A stretch of DNA of 64,000 nucleotides from NCBI GenBank assembly GCA_020310875.1, contig CM035417.1, positions 111,897,452 through 111,961,451 of the forward strand, in the 5' to 3' direction. The DNA comes from Ceratopteris richardii. Lineage: Eukaryota > Streptophyta > Polypodiopsida > Polypodiales > Pteridaceae. The position numbers and the translations under genes are program-made. The notes below the pieces were generated by a model. That model made no database searches and was not told where the DNA came from. It was given only the letters and a program-made list of their open reading frames with translations. Shown in pieces: positions 1 through 12,371 of this stretch (the first letter of the stretch is position 1; each line of letters begins with the position of its first letter).

Positions 1-3000
1 AATGTTCTGATTTGTGGGGACTTCAACATGGTTGAGTTTCCTGAGTACCGATGGAATAACAAAGGAAAAATTATTGAGGGTCATAAGAAAGAGATATGGG
101 ATAAAATAAAGCTACATCTCGATGTGGTCGAGGTGAAAGACATGAAGGGGTTCTCCTAGTCAAATCTCCAATTAGGGTACTCTTCGAGGAAAGCAAGACT
201 TGATAGATGTTACATCGATCAGAACGCCATCCTTCAGTGGGGTATTCCTTCGATTTCCCAACACATGACCTGACTATCTCGGACCACTATCCGATTACTC
301 TATCTTTGAATCCGATTCCCATGGTCCAAAAAGCCCCTTGGTTTCATGCTTGTCAGACATCATTTTCCCTCCCCTTTGTCCACCAAGAATTTTTTGAAGT
401 GGGGGCCGAAGCCTTTGCCTACTATAATGAATCGGCTAAGTGTTGGAGAAGCGCAGTGGAAAGGACTCAAAAAATTCTGATTAGGACTCAAAAGGCCATA
501 AGAGATGAAACGGTGTACCAGAGGCTCTCACGGCTTGAAGAAGAGGTGAGCAAAGCTAAGTTTCATTGCCAACAAGGTCTTTTGAAAATCAGAGGAAGAC
601 TAAGATTAGAGGAGGAGGTTCAAAGGAAACATCTTCAAATTTTCTTCAAAGAGTGGTGGGCGGGGAAGGCCGACAAACCATCGAAAGAGATGTGTAACAT
701 CCTCAAAAGGAAACAAGCTAGGGAATCCATCCCCCTATTGGTCGATAACAATGGAACAGAATGTAGCACGAAAGTTGAGAATAGATCTATCATTGTCGAG
801 CACTTTACCAATCTTCTCGGGGTCTCGACTTCTCCTTCCTCCCACAGGCGCGACTCCATGGCAACCATCTCAAGGGTTGCTCAATCTAGAATCCCACACA
901 ACATGATTGCTCTATTGGATGCTAACATTTCTGAGAATGAAATTATCGAGGTTATTGATGCCCTTCCCAATGGAAAAAGTCCGGGTCCGGATAGCCTCAC
1001 CAACGAGTTTTTCAAGTCCTTCAAACATGAGGTGGCTACCCCACTGCATCTGCTGTGGCAAGAGGCCCTCTCCTTCGATGACCTCCCTGAGTGTCTTAAT
1101 AATGGCATCATCAAGTTAATCCACAAAAGGGGAGATAAGAACAAAATTGAAAATTGGCATCCGATTACCATGCCCCAAACAAGATACAAAATAATTGCAA
1201 AAGTTATTGCCAATAGAATCTCTTGTCATCTAAAGTCATGGCTGTGTGAGGACCAGAAAGGTTTTATCAAAGGTAGATCTATACTTGAAGCAATTATCGA
1301 TATTTGGGAAGGCCTTGCTTTTGTTGAGGAGTCTGCTCAAGATCTGGTATTCTTTAAGATCGACTTCGACAAAGCGTATGACATATTGGAATGGGACTTT
1401 ATTCTCCAATCATTGAAAGACCTTGGATGTAGCCAAAAGTTCATGAAGATGGTTTCCACTCTTCTTGGAAATGCTTCAACTAGAATAAATATCAATGGTA
1501 AGCTCTCTGAGCCCATTCGTTAAAAAAATCAATTAGGCAAGGCTGCCCTCTAGCTCCATTACTTTTCGCTATCACCTCGAATGGATCCAGTCACCTATTA
1601 AAGCATCACATGGACGCTGACGATCTCAAGGGTCTTTCCCTACCTCTAAATCACGGCCAAATGATTGCGAGACTTTTTGCTGATGACATGAATGCCTTCG
1701 TGCATAACGATATAAACAACATTGAGGTGTTTTGGTGGTGCCTCGACACCTTTTGTGTGGTGTCAGGTGCAAAAATCAACCATGCTAAAACTGCTTTCAG
1801 AGCAATTAGCGGACCTACTCCCCAATTGTTGGCAGATCAGGGGTGTCAAGTTATCCCTAGAGGTCAAGTTTTCTGTCTCCTTGGCATTCCGATGCGTTTC
1901 GGCATCTCAATGGACCAATGCTGGAACTGGGTGCTATCCAAGCTGGATAGTAAGCTGAATCATTGGAAAGGTATGCAAGTCAACTTGGTAGGGCGTGCTA
2001 TGGTTGCTAACACATTTATGTTGTCTACAATTATTTACTTTATCTCATGTTGGAGACCTAAGGAGAAAGACTTGGCCAAAGTGGAAAGAATCTACAAAAA
2101 CTTCCTTTGGACTGGGGACCCCAATAGGAGGGGGATTCCCAAAATCAAAAGGGAAACTTGCATTAGCCCTAAAGACTCAGGTGGCTTGGGAATTTTGGAT
2201 ATCGTTGGGTTGGCTGACAAGCTGGCGACAAAGTGGCTTATCAAGGCTTGGAGCAATAGGGAGTCCTCCTGGGCTAAATTGATCTTCAGAAAAATGGAAG
2301 ATCTTACCTTAGTTGGCCATCCTGGTTGGAAGGACATAGGGATTCTCACGCTTTTGTTCTCCCCCTACCCAGTGTCCCCTAAAGGCTCTAGCCTCGTGTG
2401 TTCCCTATGGAAGAATTGGAACCAGGCCAAACAGTTCATCAGAATCAGTGATGAGTGGAAGTGGGTGGCTGGGATAAGACAAAATGACTCTATCTGGTTC
2501 CCGATCAGCAACATTAGGGGGTGGAGTCTTGGAACCTCCAAACTGCAAAGCGGTTATGGAACAAGGGGTTCAAACAGTGGAAACATCTATGGAAACAAGA
2601 GACCAGCCAATGGATTAGGTTCGAAGACTTGGATCTGAGACTTAGAGTTACCATTGAGGAATGGACCTTGCTTCAAAGCAGGTGTTTAGCATGGGACCGC
2701 TCAACTATCCATCTTCTCTACGGTCAAGACCTTCCTTTTCTGGAGGGCCTCAAATGGAGCAATGGTAAGAAGCTATCCAGAACCCCCAACTTCAAAGAGA
2801 ACTCAGATGTTCACCACACTCTTAACAAGAGATGGTGCCTTTCTTGGACCAAACTTCAGTGGGACCTAAAGTTCATGTCTATTTGGCACCCTCTAATTGA
2901 GGTCAAAAAGTCTGTTCTCATGTGGCAGATCTTGCATAAAGGTATCTGGTCCAATGCAAGATACCTTTATGCAAGATCTGCCACATGATGCATTGTCATC

Positions 3001-3402
3001 GATGCATCGAAGATTTAGCTCACCTGTTCTTCGACTGCCCCAAGTCCTGTGTTATCTGGCGTCATGTGACCCAAGTATTGAGACTCACGAACCAAATCAA
3101 TTGGCAACGGGCGATGTTGGGTGAGGTGGATGGCTGCTCAGCGAGGCTGTGGAATGCCATCAGGGGTGAGACTCTCTAGAATATTTGGAGGGAGCGATGT
3201 GCAGTCAATTTTGGCCAAACTCCTAAGGAATGTTCGATTGAGAAATCCTTATTTCTTCGAGGTAAAAGAATCTCCCGAAATAAGAGATCTCCACCATTTA
3301 GACATCACTGTATTTATCTCCTCGAAAACCACAAGTTGAAACCCAAATGGGTCCCACATGAGGGTGATGCTAGATTTATCAGCCTCATTTGTAATGCCCT
3401 CT
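1..3402 (+). pseudogene. LINE A ORF2 remnant (endonuclease, reverse transcriptase, zinc domain)
   Basis: ORF2 makes the nick and the cDNA in L1 elements. Visible in order: the end of the endonuclease (GDFNM near base 25, SDHYPI near 280), a basic linker, RT blocks KSPGPD (about 980), IKLIHKRGDKN (about 1115), QKGFIKGRS (about 1255), KIDFDKAYD (about 1360) and FADDMNAF (about 1675), the thumb region, and a zinc-type module ending HLFFDC near 3030. The protein tail ends at 3400-3402. The frame changes near 260, between 1500 and 1610, and near 2520, and there is an in-frame TAG at 3177-3179. The copy is therefore dead. Comparison with LINE N shows that part of the zinc module was replaced by an inverted duplication (2920-2986). 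Confidence 0.88.
2920..2986. repeat. Perfect 28-bp inverted repeat within LINE A
   Basis: Bases 2920-2947 and 2959-2986 are exact reverse complements, separated by an 11-base loop (2948-2958). At the same place LINEs C and N carry ordinary coding sequence for the zinc module. The right arm is therefore an inverted copy of the left arm that replaced about 40 bases in this copy only. Confidence 0.95.
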
Positions 3403-3527
3403 AGCTTGCCATACTCCTTGCCTGCTTTGTGGGATTTGGGGGGCCCTTGGGCACTAGTCCCATTCACTTGTAATTTTTCTTCTTATTTTAATTAAAGTCC
3501 GGGAGAATAGGCTAAGGCCAAACTTCC

Positions 3528-5838
3528 TTGCTATATTAGATAGATACTAAGTCAATAATTCTATTCTACAAAAGAGTTGGGATGTGAGTGTGCATACCGA
3601 TAGTTCCCTTTTTGTTTCTGACCATAAGCCCTTAAGTATCACCTTAAAGTTAGCTAGTCCTTCTTTCAGGGCTGGTTGGCCTCATCTTGATGTTAACCTT
3701 CTCAAGCTCCCTTGTACTCAGAGCGAAACTAAAAGAATTTTCACTCACCACTTTAGGAACAATAGCTCTCCTTGTTTGGCTTGGGAAAATCAGTGAAAAG
3801 ATTAATTAAAATGTTAGTACTCTGTTTGGGAATGCTTGCTCTAGAGTTTCCATCAATGGCCATAATTATGACCCCTTTAAACTCAATAGATCCATTAGAC
3901 AGGGTTGCCCTCTTGCCCCTCTATTATTTGCCATTGCTAGTGATGCTTTGGGTTGGCTTATGAAAGATGCTATGAATTGTGGATTGATAAAAGGTGTAAA
4001 TGTTCATAATTCCCCTTCCCCTCTTGGATTGCAAATGTTTGCTGATGACACTAATGTTGTTTTGAATGCAAATGACCTTTCTATGAGTAAATTTTTGGAA
4101 TGCTTGGAAACTTTCTGCCTTGCCAGTGGATCCAAAGTTAACCATTCTAAAACTGGATTTAAAGCTTCTAATGATACTCTGCCTCCTTGTGTAGAAAGAC
4201 TTGGCTATAACATCATAAAGGATGGGGAAATTTTCAGATTGTTGGGGATTCCTATGGGGTTCCAGATTACCTTTGCCCAAAGGTGGAAGTGGGTGGTTGA
4301 TAAGTCTAAAAAGCAATTGCTCTACTAGTATGATGCCAACAGTTCCCTCCCCCATAGAACTTTTGTTCTTAATCACTACATCCTCCCTAAACTTGTTTAA
4401 TTTTTGGCTTGTTGGTCTCCTACTAATAAACAAATTGAGCACGTTATTTCTTTGGCTATGGATTTTTTGTGGGAAAGTAAATCTGACCATAAGAAAATTC
4501 CCAAAGTTGCTTGGAAAACTTGTTGTTTGCCTAAGTATCAAGGAGGGTTGGGAATAATTAATCCTAAAAAGATGGTTGATAACCTGGCTGGAAAATGGAT
4601 TTTGAGATGGTTTTGCTGCAATGATGTTTGGTCTTGTCTCCTTAAAAGAAATGTGGCTAGGTTCTGCCTGACAGATTATAGAGCTTGGAAAAACATCAAT
4701 CTTTGGGACATTGTAGTATCTCCTCACTCTATAACCCCTTATGGCAGCCCCTTGGTGTGCAGAATATGGCAGGCTTGGTTCAAAGCTAAACAGTCCTTCA
4801 TGCCTCCCCTTGAGTTGATGTACTCTTATGAATTCTATATGCAGGAATCTCCTTGGTTTGGGTGCTTGGCCTTACCCAATAATAAAAGAGCTACTATCAA
4901 ACAGCACAAGTGTCACAAAGCTGGTGTCACCACCTGGAGAGATTTTATGTGCAATGACAAGGTAAGGAATGTCCTCTAAGTTAACTTATTCACTGATTTG
5001 TCTATGTCTTGTTTGCAGGTTCGTCACAGTCAAAGACATTTGCTGTTGGAAAATCTTGGTAGTTGGCACAGGAAAAAGTTGAGGATGCTGGACACTACTA
5101 CCCTCATTTTCAGGCACTTCAAAAAGCACAAAGGGACTATTGATCAAATTCTTCTTAAACTTAACTCAAGATGGCAAGTCAATTGGTCTGCTCACCAATG
5201 GTCTTACAGATTTAAAACCTTGTGGGCTTTTCCAGATTGTAGCAAGCACTCCTTCCTGCAATGGTTAATGCTACATCATGGGCTCTGGATAGGCCACAAA
5301 GTCAGGAAAGTTTTCATTAATGGTGGGCTTTGTACCTTTTGTGGCCTTGTGGAGGATGTTTCTCACCTGTTTTTTCTTTAGTGCCAACATGCCAAAAAGT
5401 TTTGGGCTCCTATGGAAGAGTATTTGCAGAGTAATATCTTCCTCAACTGAGTAAGATGGAGGTGATTCTTAGCTGCTGCAGAAACTTAGACATCCTGCTA
5501 TGGAACATCTGGAGGGGACACATTCTCTAGAACATCTGGATCAGCAGAAATGAATATACCTTAGGCAAAGGAAGGAGAAACTTCCTCTTCTCCTTTCATA
5601 AAGGCCTCTTTGGCTTGTATTAGAAATATTAGCTATGCCCCCACGTCTAGTTGTGATGTTTTTAAGATCATGGCTGAGAAGAGGCCCTCCAAGTGGAGGG
5701 ATATTATCTCTGCTCAATATTTTTGTATAAGGATTTCCATGACTATGGACTTGTAACTTTGCTGGTTGGGGTGACTCCTACACAGGGCACAGATTGTACA
5801 TCCTCTCATTAATATAATTTTCTTGTTTCTTCAAATAA
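3528..5838 (+). mobile_element. LINE B, L1-type retrotransposon, family beta, 5'-truncated with a large internal deletion
   Basis: A second L1 lineage, close to LINE M and different from family alpha. It begins in the last part of the endonuclease (SDHKPLSITL near 3616) and jumps near 3810 into RT sequence (FGNACSRVSI). Roughly 1 kb that LINE M retains between these points is missing. It ends with the beta-type 3' UTR and an A-rich tail (CTTCAAATAAAAA) near 5838. About 30 bases of unassigned sequence separate it from LINE C. No convincing target-site duplication was found. Confidence 0.87.
3570..5640 (+). pseudogene. LINE B ORF2 remnant (RT core and zinc domain)
   Basis: Reading from LINE M as a guide, the visible parts are the endonuclease end, then RT blocks SIRQGCPLAPLLFAIASDALGW (3890-3960, given here as a known plant L1 region), FADDTNVVLN near 4040, LLGIPMGF near 4240, the thumb with QGGLGII near 4545, and the zinc module CTFCG...HLFF near 5330-5380. 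Several in-frame stops (for example TAG at 4327-4329) and changes of frame interrupt it. The C-terminal tail after 5381 is heavily decayed. It is a fossil of an RT gene with no plausible product. Confidence 0.85.
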
Positions 5839-5869
5839 AAACAGAGTAGCCGCCCATAACTATTTTTCT

Positions 5870-8800
5870 TTCTAATAAAAGGAAGTTTGGCCTTAGCCTA
5901 TTCTCCTGGACTTTAATTAAAATAAAGAAGAAAAGTTACAAGTGAATGGGACTAGTGCCCATGGGATCCCCCAAATCCCACAATGCAGGGGAGGAGTATG
6001 GCAAGCTAGAGGGCATTACAAATGAGGTGGATAAAACTATCATCACCCTCATGTGGGATCCATTTGGGTTTCAACTTGTTGTTTTCGAGGAGATAAATAA
6101 AGTGGTTTGAACGGTGGAGATCTCTTATCTCGGGAGATTCTTTTAACTAGAAGAAACAAGGATTTCTCGATTGACCATTCCTTAGGAGTTTGGCCAAAAT
6201 TGACAGCACATCACTCCCTTCAAATCTTCCAAAGTGTCTCACCCCTGATGGCATTCCATAGCCTCGATGAGCAACCAACTGCCTCATCGAACAGCACTTG
6301 TTGCCAATTGATTTGGTTCGTGAGTCTCAATACCCGCATCATGTGACGCCAGATAACACGGGACTTGGGGCAATCAAAGAACAGATGAGCTAAATCTTCG
6401 ATGAATCGATGGCAACGCTTGCACCATGGCGGCACACCACAGATTTTGTTAGCCCTTGCGTTCAACCAGATTCCCTTATGCAAGATCAGCCACATGAGAA
6501 CGGACTTTTTTATCTCAATTAGGGGGTGCCAAATAGACATGAACTTTAGTTCCCATCGAAGTTTGGTCCAAGAGAGGCACCACCTCTTGTTAAGGGTGTG
6601 ATGAACATCTAAGTTCTCTTTGAAATTGAGGATTCTGGATATTTTCTTACCATTGCTCCATTTGAGGCCCTTCAGGCAAGGAAGATCGTGTCCGTAGAGA
6701 AGGCGGGTAGTTGAGTGGTCCCACGCTAAACACCTGCCTTGAAGAAGAGTCCATTCCTCAAGGGAAACTCTATGTCTTGGCTCTAATTCTTTGAACCTAA
6801 TCCGTTGGTTGATCTCTCGTTTCCAGAGTTGTTTCCAATGTTTGAACCCCTTGTTCCATAACCGCTTTGCAGTTTGGAGGTTCCAAGGCTCCACTCCTCT
6901 AATGCCACTGATCGGGAACCAGATAGAGCCATTTTTTCTTATCCCAGCTGCCCACTTCCACTCATCACTGATTTTGATGAGTTGTTTGGCCTTGTTCCAA
7001 CTCTTCCATAAAGAACAAACGAGGCTAGAGCCTCTAGGGGACACCGGGTGGGGGAGAACAAAAGCATGAGAATCCCTATGTCCTTCCAACCAAGATGGCC
7101 AACTAAGGTAAGGTCTTTCAAGTTTCTGAATATCAATTTAGCTCAAGAGGACTCACTATTGCTCCAAGCCTTGATAAGCCACTTAACCGCTAGCTTGTCA
7201 GTCAACCCAACGATATCCAAAATACCCAAGCCCCTTGAGTCTTTCAAGCTAATGCAAGTTTCCCAATTGATTTTGGGAATCCCGCTTGCTATCGAGCTTG
7301 GCCAGCACCTAGTTCCATCGTTCATCCATTGTGATGTCGAAGCCCATCAGAATGCCTGGGAGATGAAAGACTTGACCTCTAGGGATAACTTGACACCCCT
7401 GATCTCATAACAATTGGGGTGGGGATCCACGGATTGCTCTGAAAGCAGATTTAGCATGGTTGATTTTTTAACGTGATGCCACACAAAAGGTGTCGAGGCA
7501 ACTCTAGAACACCTCAATGTTGTTCATATCGTTATGCACAAAGGCATTCATGTCATCGGCAAAGAGTCTAACAATCATTTGGCCGTGATTTAGAGGTAGG
7601 GAAAGACCCTAGAGATTGCCAGAGTCCATGTGATGCTTTAATAGGCAACTGAGGCCGTTCAAGGCAATAGTGAAGAGTAGAGGAGCCAGCGGGCAGCCTT
7701 GCCTGATAGATCTTTTTAAACGTATGGGCTCAGAGAGCTTACCGTTGATATTAATTCTAGTTGAAGCATTTTTTAGAAGAGTGGAAACCATTTTCATGAA
7801 CTTTTGGCTGCATCCAAGGTCTTTCAGTGATTGAAGAATAAAGTCCCATTCCAATCTGCCATACGCTTTGTCGAAGTCGATCTTAATAAATACTAGATCT
7901 TGTGCAGACTCCTCAGCAAATGCAAGGCCTTCCCAAATATCGATAATTGCTTCAAGTATAGATCTACCTTTGATAAACCCTTTTTGTTCCTCACAAAGCC
8001 ATGACTTTAAATGACAAGAGATTCTGTTGGCGATCACTAGTTTGGAGCATGGTAATCGGCCACCAGTTTTCAATTTTGTTCTTATCTCCCCTTTTGTGAA
8101 TTAACTTGATGACACCATTATTAAGACACTCAGGGAGGGCACCGAAGGAGAGAGCTTCTTGCCACACCAGACACAATGGGGTGGCCACCTCATGCTTGAA
8201 GGACTTGAAAAACTCATTGGTGAGGCCATCAGGACTCGGACTTTTCCCATTGGGAAGAGCATCAGTAGCCTCAATAATTTCGTTCTCGAAAATGTTAGCA
8301 TCCTGTAGAGAATTCATGTTCTGTGGGATTCTAGATTGAGCAACCCTTGAGATGGTTGCCATGGAGTCATGCCTATGCGGGGAAAGAGGAGTCGAGATCC
8401 TGAGAAGATGGGTAAAGTGCTCAACGATGATAGATCTATTCTCAACTTTTGTGCTACATTTGATCCCATTGTTATCGAACAAGATGGGGATAGATTGCCT
8501 AGCTTGTTTCCTTTTGAGGATGTTACACATCTCTTTCAATTGTTTGTCGGCCTTCCTCGCCCACCAATCTTTGAAGAATATTTGAAGACTTTTTATCTGA
8601 ACCTCCTCCTCGAATCTTAGTCTTCCCCTGATTTTCAAAGGACCTTTTTGCCATTGCAAAATACCTTTTTTCACTTCTTCTTCAAGACATGAGAGCCTTT
8701 GGTACACCGTTTCTCTTCTTTTTTTCTGGATATCTCTTATAGCCTTATGAGTTCTAATCAGAATTTTTCGAGTCCTTTCCATCGCGTTTCTCCAACACTT

Positions 8801-9248
8801 AGCCGATTCATTACAGTTGGCAAAGGCATCCGCCCACACTACAAAAATTTCTTGGTGGACTGAGGGGAGGGAAAATGGCGTCTGACAAGCATGAAGCCAA
8901 GGAGCTTTGCGGAGCATGGGAATCGGTTTTAAAGAAAGAGTAATCGGGTAGTGGTCCAAGATAGTTAGGTCCATGTGTTGGGAAATCAAAGGAATACCCC
9001 ATTGGAGGATGGTGTTTTTGTCGATGTAACATCTATCAAGTCTTGCTTTCCTCAGATAGTCCCCCAATTGGAGATTTGACCAGGAGAACCCCTTCATGTC
9101 TTTCACCTCGACTAGGTCAAGATGGAGCTTGATTTTATCCCAAATCTCTTTCTCCTGACCTAATAATTTTCCCCTTGTTTTCCCATCGGTCCTCAAGAAA
9201 CTCCACCATGTTGAACTCCCCACAAATCAGAACATTGTGTGAGAGGGA
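5870..9248 (-). mobile_element. LINE C, family alpha, 3' portion (ORF2 and 3' UTR)
   Basis: Minus-strand L1 with its 3' end at about 5870, where the family 3' UTR reads in reverse as AAGTTTGGCCTTAGCC. It runs up to 9248, where copia D starts. The start of the endonuclease and the end of ORF1 are absent. The rest of ORF1 resumes at 13190, so one LINE once spanned both pieces. Compared with LINE N it lacks about 190 bases near 7290. Confidence 0.9.
6006..9248 (-). pseudogene. LINE C ORF2 remnant
   Basis: The longest open stretch (7991-9223) encodes the end of the endonuclease (LDRCYIDKN, then a decayed SDHYPI motif), the linker, and RT blocks KSPSPDGLTNEFF and IKLIHKRGDKNKIENW. A deletion of about 25 bases near 8040, seen by comparison with LINE A, changes the frame. 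The next stretch (7609-8073) carries QKGFIKGRS, KIDFDKAYG and RQGCPLAPLLF. After another change of frame the thumb and zinc module (WCKRCHRF...HLFFDC) occupy 6220-7089. The stop at 6006-6008 matches the natural ORF2 end in LINE N. It is not functional. Confidence 0.86.
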
Positions 9249-9477
9249 TGTTGATATATTTAGGTAGTGATGTGTGTGAACACACTAGGACCGCTGGGGC
9301 ACTTTTTCCCTCTTTAGGAGGTTTTTTTCCTCTGGCTTGTATATACGCCTATTGCCCTAATGGGCTACCTATCTTTGTACATTCTCTAGTAATACATTCA
9401 GTATTGTGTGTTTGTGCTCCAAGCTTCTTCTTCTTCCTTGTGCTATTCGCGTGCTTCCGCAGACGTCTAACTCCAAT
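9249..9477 (+). repeat. Copia D 5' LTR
   Basis: Starts TGTTGATATATTTAGG and ends near CTCCAATA, immediately before the primer site. The same ends are found in the minus-strand LTR at 58019-58337, which fixes both borders. Length is about 229 bp. It contains a short run of TTC triplets (about 9424-9438), the seed of the expansion seen in the other copy. Confidence 0.88.
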
Positions 9478-9479
9478 AA

Positions 9480-9492
9480 TTGGTATCAGAGC
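9480..9492 (+). promoter_or_regulatory. Copia D primer binding site
   Basis: TTGGTATCAGAGC directly follows the LTR. It is the usual plant copia site complementary to the 3' end of initiator methionine tRNA. Confidence 0.92.
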
Positions 9493-9833
9493 AGGTCGTC
9501 GCTTCATCTAGGGTGCCGTCGACACTTCTCTGTTTGCAGTCTCAGATTCGCACGAAATTTGGTGAGCATACTCAGGGTGTTTCAGAGATCAAAACGGCTT
9601 TGCTCTCTCGTGCGGAGATTGCGATCTGAGCTCGTTTCGGCCTCCCAATGCACTATCACAGTGCTTGTGTAGGCTATTTCATCTTTTTGTGCCAAAGGTA
9701 TGTACCAGTTTTTGTTCGCCAGTTTAAGTGTCTCGAAGTCTGCTACAGGTCTAGCAAAACTTGTCTTGGCAGTTCTGTTCAACTTTTTGAGATACAATCA
9801 ATTTTTTGCATCAAGGTATTTTAGTCACCGACC

Positions 9834-10850
9834 ATGGCTGAAAGCAGTGATGTATTCCATATGTTGGCTGTTGAGGATAAGTTGGATGGTACCAACTACC
9901 CATTGTGGGCTTACATGATGCGACATGTATTGGTTACAAAAGGATTGTGGAACATTGTGCAGGGTGTTGAAAGATCACCTGTTACACCTCTGACTACAGG
10001 TACTGCAAATATAGGTGTTGGAGCTGATGAAGATAGTGTCAAAGATGATATTCCACAGATTCCTTATCATGCTGTTGTTTCTGCTACACCTACTGCACAG
10101 GAGATTTGTTGGGATGGCAAAGATGCCCAAGCACATGCATTGATAGCTTTGTCCGTCAAACGTGCCATTATTCCTCATATTCGCTCTTGCAGAACAGCTA
10201 AGGATGCTTGGGATACACTTACCACATTGTACCAAGCTAGGAATGAGGCTTGTGTTGCTTACCTCCGAAAATAGTTGGAGAGTGAGCACATGAATGAAGG
10301 TGACTCTATGGACAGTTTCCTAACAAAGATCAAAGACTTGAAGGAACAATTGATTTCTCCTTATGAGGTTATACCAGATAGCTCACTTGTGCAGACCGTT
10401 CTGAATGGTCTTCCTGATTCATATCAGAGTTTTGCTTCTACTCTTCGGTTGATGATGAAATGCAATCCAAATGCCTTATCATTTGAGGAGTTAGTCTCTG
10501 TTCTATTGCAGGAAGATCAGTCCAGGCAAAACAGGTCCATTATGCGAGTTGCAGATCAAGCTTTCCTAGCTAGTCAGAAGGGCAAAGGAAAATGGAGCTC
10601 TTCAACTAGTAAGCAGAAATCTGTTAATTTTGCATATTCAAAGAAGGAAGATAAAGATGAGAAGAAATTAGAAAAGCAGAAATTGTTTTGTAAGTACTGT
10701 AAAGGGAATGATCATATCATAACGAACTGTCCAAAACTGGTTTCTAAAGAGGCAAAGAAGAAAGAGGCGGGAATGGTTGTTGCAAAGGCCTGTACACCAA
10801 AAATAGAGTCTGCAAATCTTGTGCAGGAAGAAGAATGGGCATTTACTACT
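9834..10850 (+). pseudogene. Copia D gag region
   Basis: The capsid-type Gag begins at the ATG at 9834 (MAESSDVFHMLAVEDKLDG), with the copia pattern LDGTNYPLWAYMMRHVL followed by the UBN2-like block. A CCHC knuckle (CKYCKGNDHIITNCP) lies near 10690-10735. It is the nucleocapsid and capsid precursor of the element, now a fossil. Confidence 0.85.
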
Positions 10851-10899
10851 GCTTGCAGTTTTGACCCATCTTCTTATGAGCAGTGCATGTCTGTAGTAG

Positions 10900-12106
10900 A
10901 CTCAGATGTGTGGTATTTTGACAATGGGGCGACCAAGAATATTACCTCGCAGCGTAGTTTCTTCTCTTCACTCGAGCCTGTCCCTATAGGGAATACAGTT
11001 AGATCCGCCAACAACTCCTCTTATCCTGTTATGGGAGTTGGTAAGATCATTTTGAATACTGCTCATGGTAGTTCTTTCACTTTGTCAGATGCTTTATTTG
11101 TGCCAGGGATCAAAAAGAACCTGTTATCAGTATCTGCATTAGCCAAGATTGGCTTGGTTGTGAAATTTGTTGATGACAGGTGTACAGTTCATGATCTGTC
11201 AAATGGTGATGTGATTATTGATTCTGGAATTTTATGTCGTGGGCTGTATAAGCTCATAGACTATGAAAGATCTGAAAATGATTTGGCATGTGCAGTAAAT
11301 GATTCTCAGGCTATGTCAGATGCAAAGCTTTGGCATGCACGCTTTGGTCATCTGAATTTTGCTAGTTTGCTATGCCTGCAGAAATCTGAAATGGTGTCCT
11401 CTTTGCCCAAACTTGAGGCACCTAGAAAACATGTTTGTGAAGGCTGTATTTTGGGCAAAATATTGTGTTCCTCCTTTCCAAAAGATGGTTCAGTTCGGGC
11501 TACACAGAAATTGCAGCTTGTACATAGTGATGTCTATGGTCCTATGCAGACACCCTCTTTTGGAAATTACCTTTACTTCATGAATTTATTGATGATTTTT
11601 CCAAGCATGCATGGGTATATCCACTCAAAGAAAAGTCTGAAGTGTTCATGTGCTTCAAACAGTTTTTGGTTTTGGCTGAAAATCTGTCAGCATGTAAAAT
11701 GGGCAACCTCCGTTCTGATCAAGGGGGGGAATATATGTCTTCTGATTTTAGTGCATTTCCGGCTAAACGTGGGATAAAACACCAGTGTAAAGTGTCGTAT
11801 ACACCTCAACAGAGTGGAGTTTCTGAACGGAAGAACACGTCTCTCATGGAGATGGCGAGGTGTATGGTCAAGAGTCAGGCTTTACCTCATAGTTTCTGGC
11901 TTGAGGCTATCATGTGTGCAGCATATATACTGAACATGTGTCCCACTAAAGCGCTGCAGTCTATCACTCCATATGAGGCTTGGCATGACCGCAAGCCATC
12001 TGTTGCTCATCTGCATGTTTTTGGTTGTTTGGAATATGCACTAGTGCCTAAACAACATCGCAGAAAATTGGATGATAAGGCAATAAAATGTTTTTTTGTT
12101 GGGTAG
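10900..12106 (+). pseudogene. Copia D protease and integrase region
   Basis: Visible motifs are the retropepsin-like segment around WYFDNGATKNIT (about 10910), the GAG-pre-integrase histidine/cysteine region (LWHARFGHLNF...CEGCILGK, about 11330-11460) and the integrase core (LRSDQGGEYMS and PQQSGVSERKN, about 11705-11840), followed by a typical copia integrase tail. These parts would process the polyprotein and insert the cDNA. They are broken here. Confidence 0.85.
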
Positions 12107-12371
12107 AGTTCTGAAAGTAAAGGCTATCGTCTGTATCATCCACAGACTAAACGCATTCTGGTTAGCCGTGATGTTGTCTTTGTGGAAGATGCTATTCAGC
12201 CATTGCTTTCATGTAGTACGGAGACATCTATTAGCTCCAAAGACATGTATGATACTTTGATGCCTCTTTTTACAGGTGGACAATCTAGTGCTGGCCCTAA
12301 TGAGGCAACTTCTCAGCCTTTGCAGGTTTCATATGATGATGCAGATCATTCCATTTCTGATGTAGATTTAC

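Larger units (their letters stand above)
1..3527 (+). mobile_element. LINE A, L1-type retrotransposon, family alpha, 5' end outside the window
   Basis: A non-LTR retrotransposon that would move by target-primed reverse transcription. The window opens inside the endonuclease domain (GDFNM motif). The reverse transcriptase and the C-terminal zinc-binding (zf-RVT-like) domain follow, then a 3' UTR ending near the motif AGGCTAAGGCCAAACTTCC. The same 3' UTR ends LINEs C and N, which defines family alpha. No poly-A tail is present; the sequence passes straight into LINE B, so the extreme 3' end was lost or the two insertions abut. No RNase H domain was seen, as expected for plant L1. Confidence 0.9.

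Noticed and set aside
635-1213. Minus-strand open frames across LINE A
   Set aside because: Antisense shadows of the LINE RT coding sequence.
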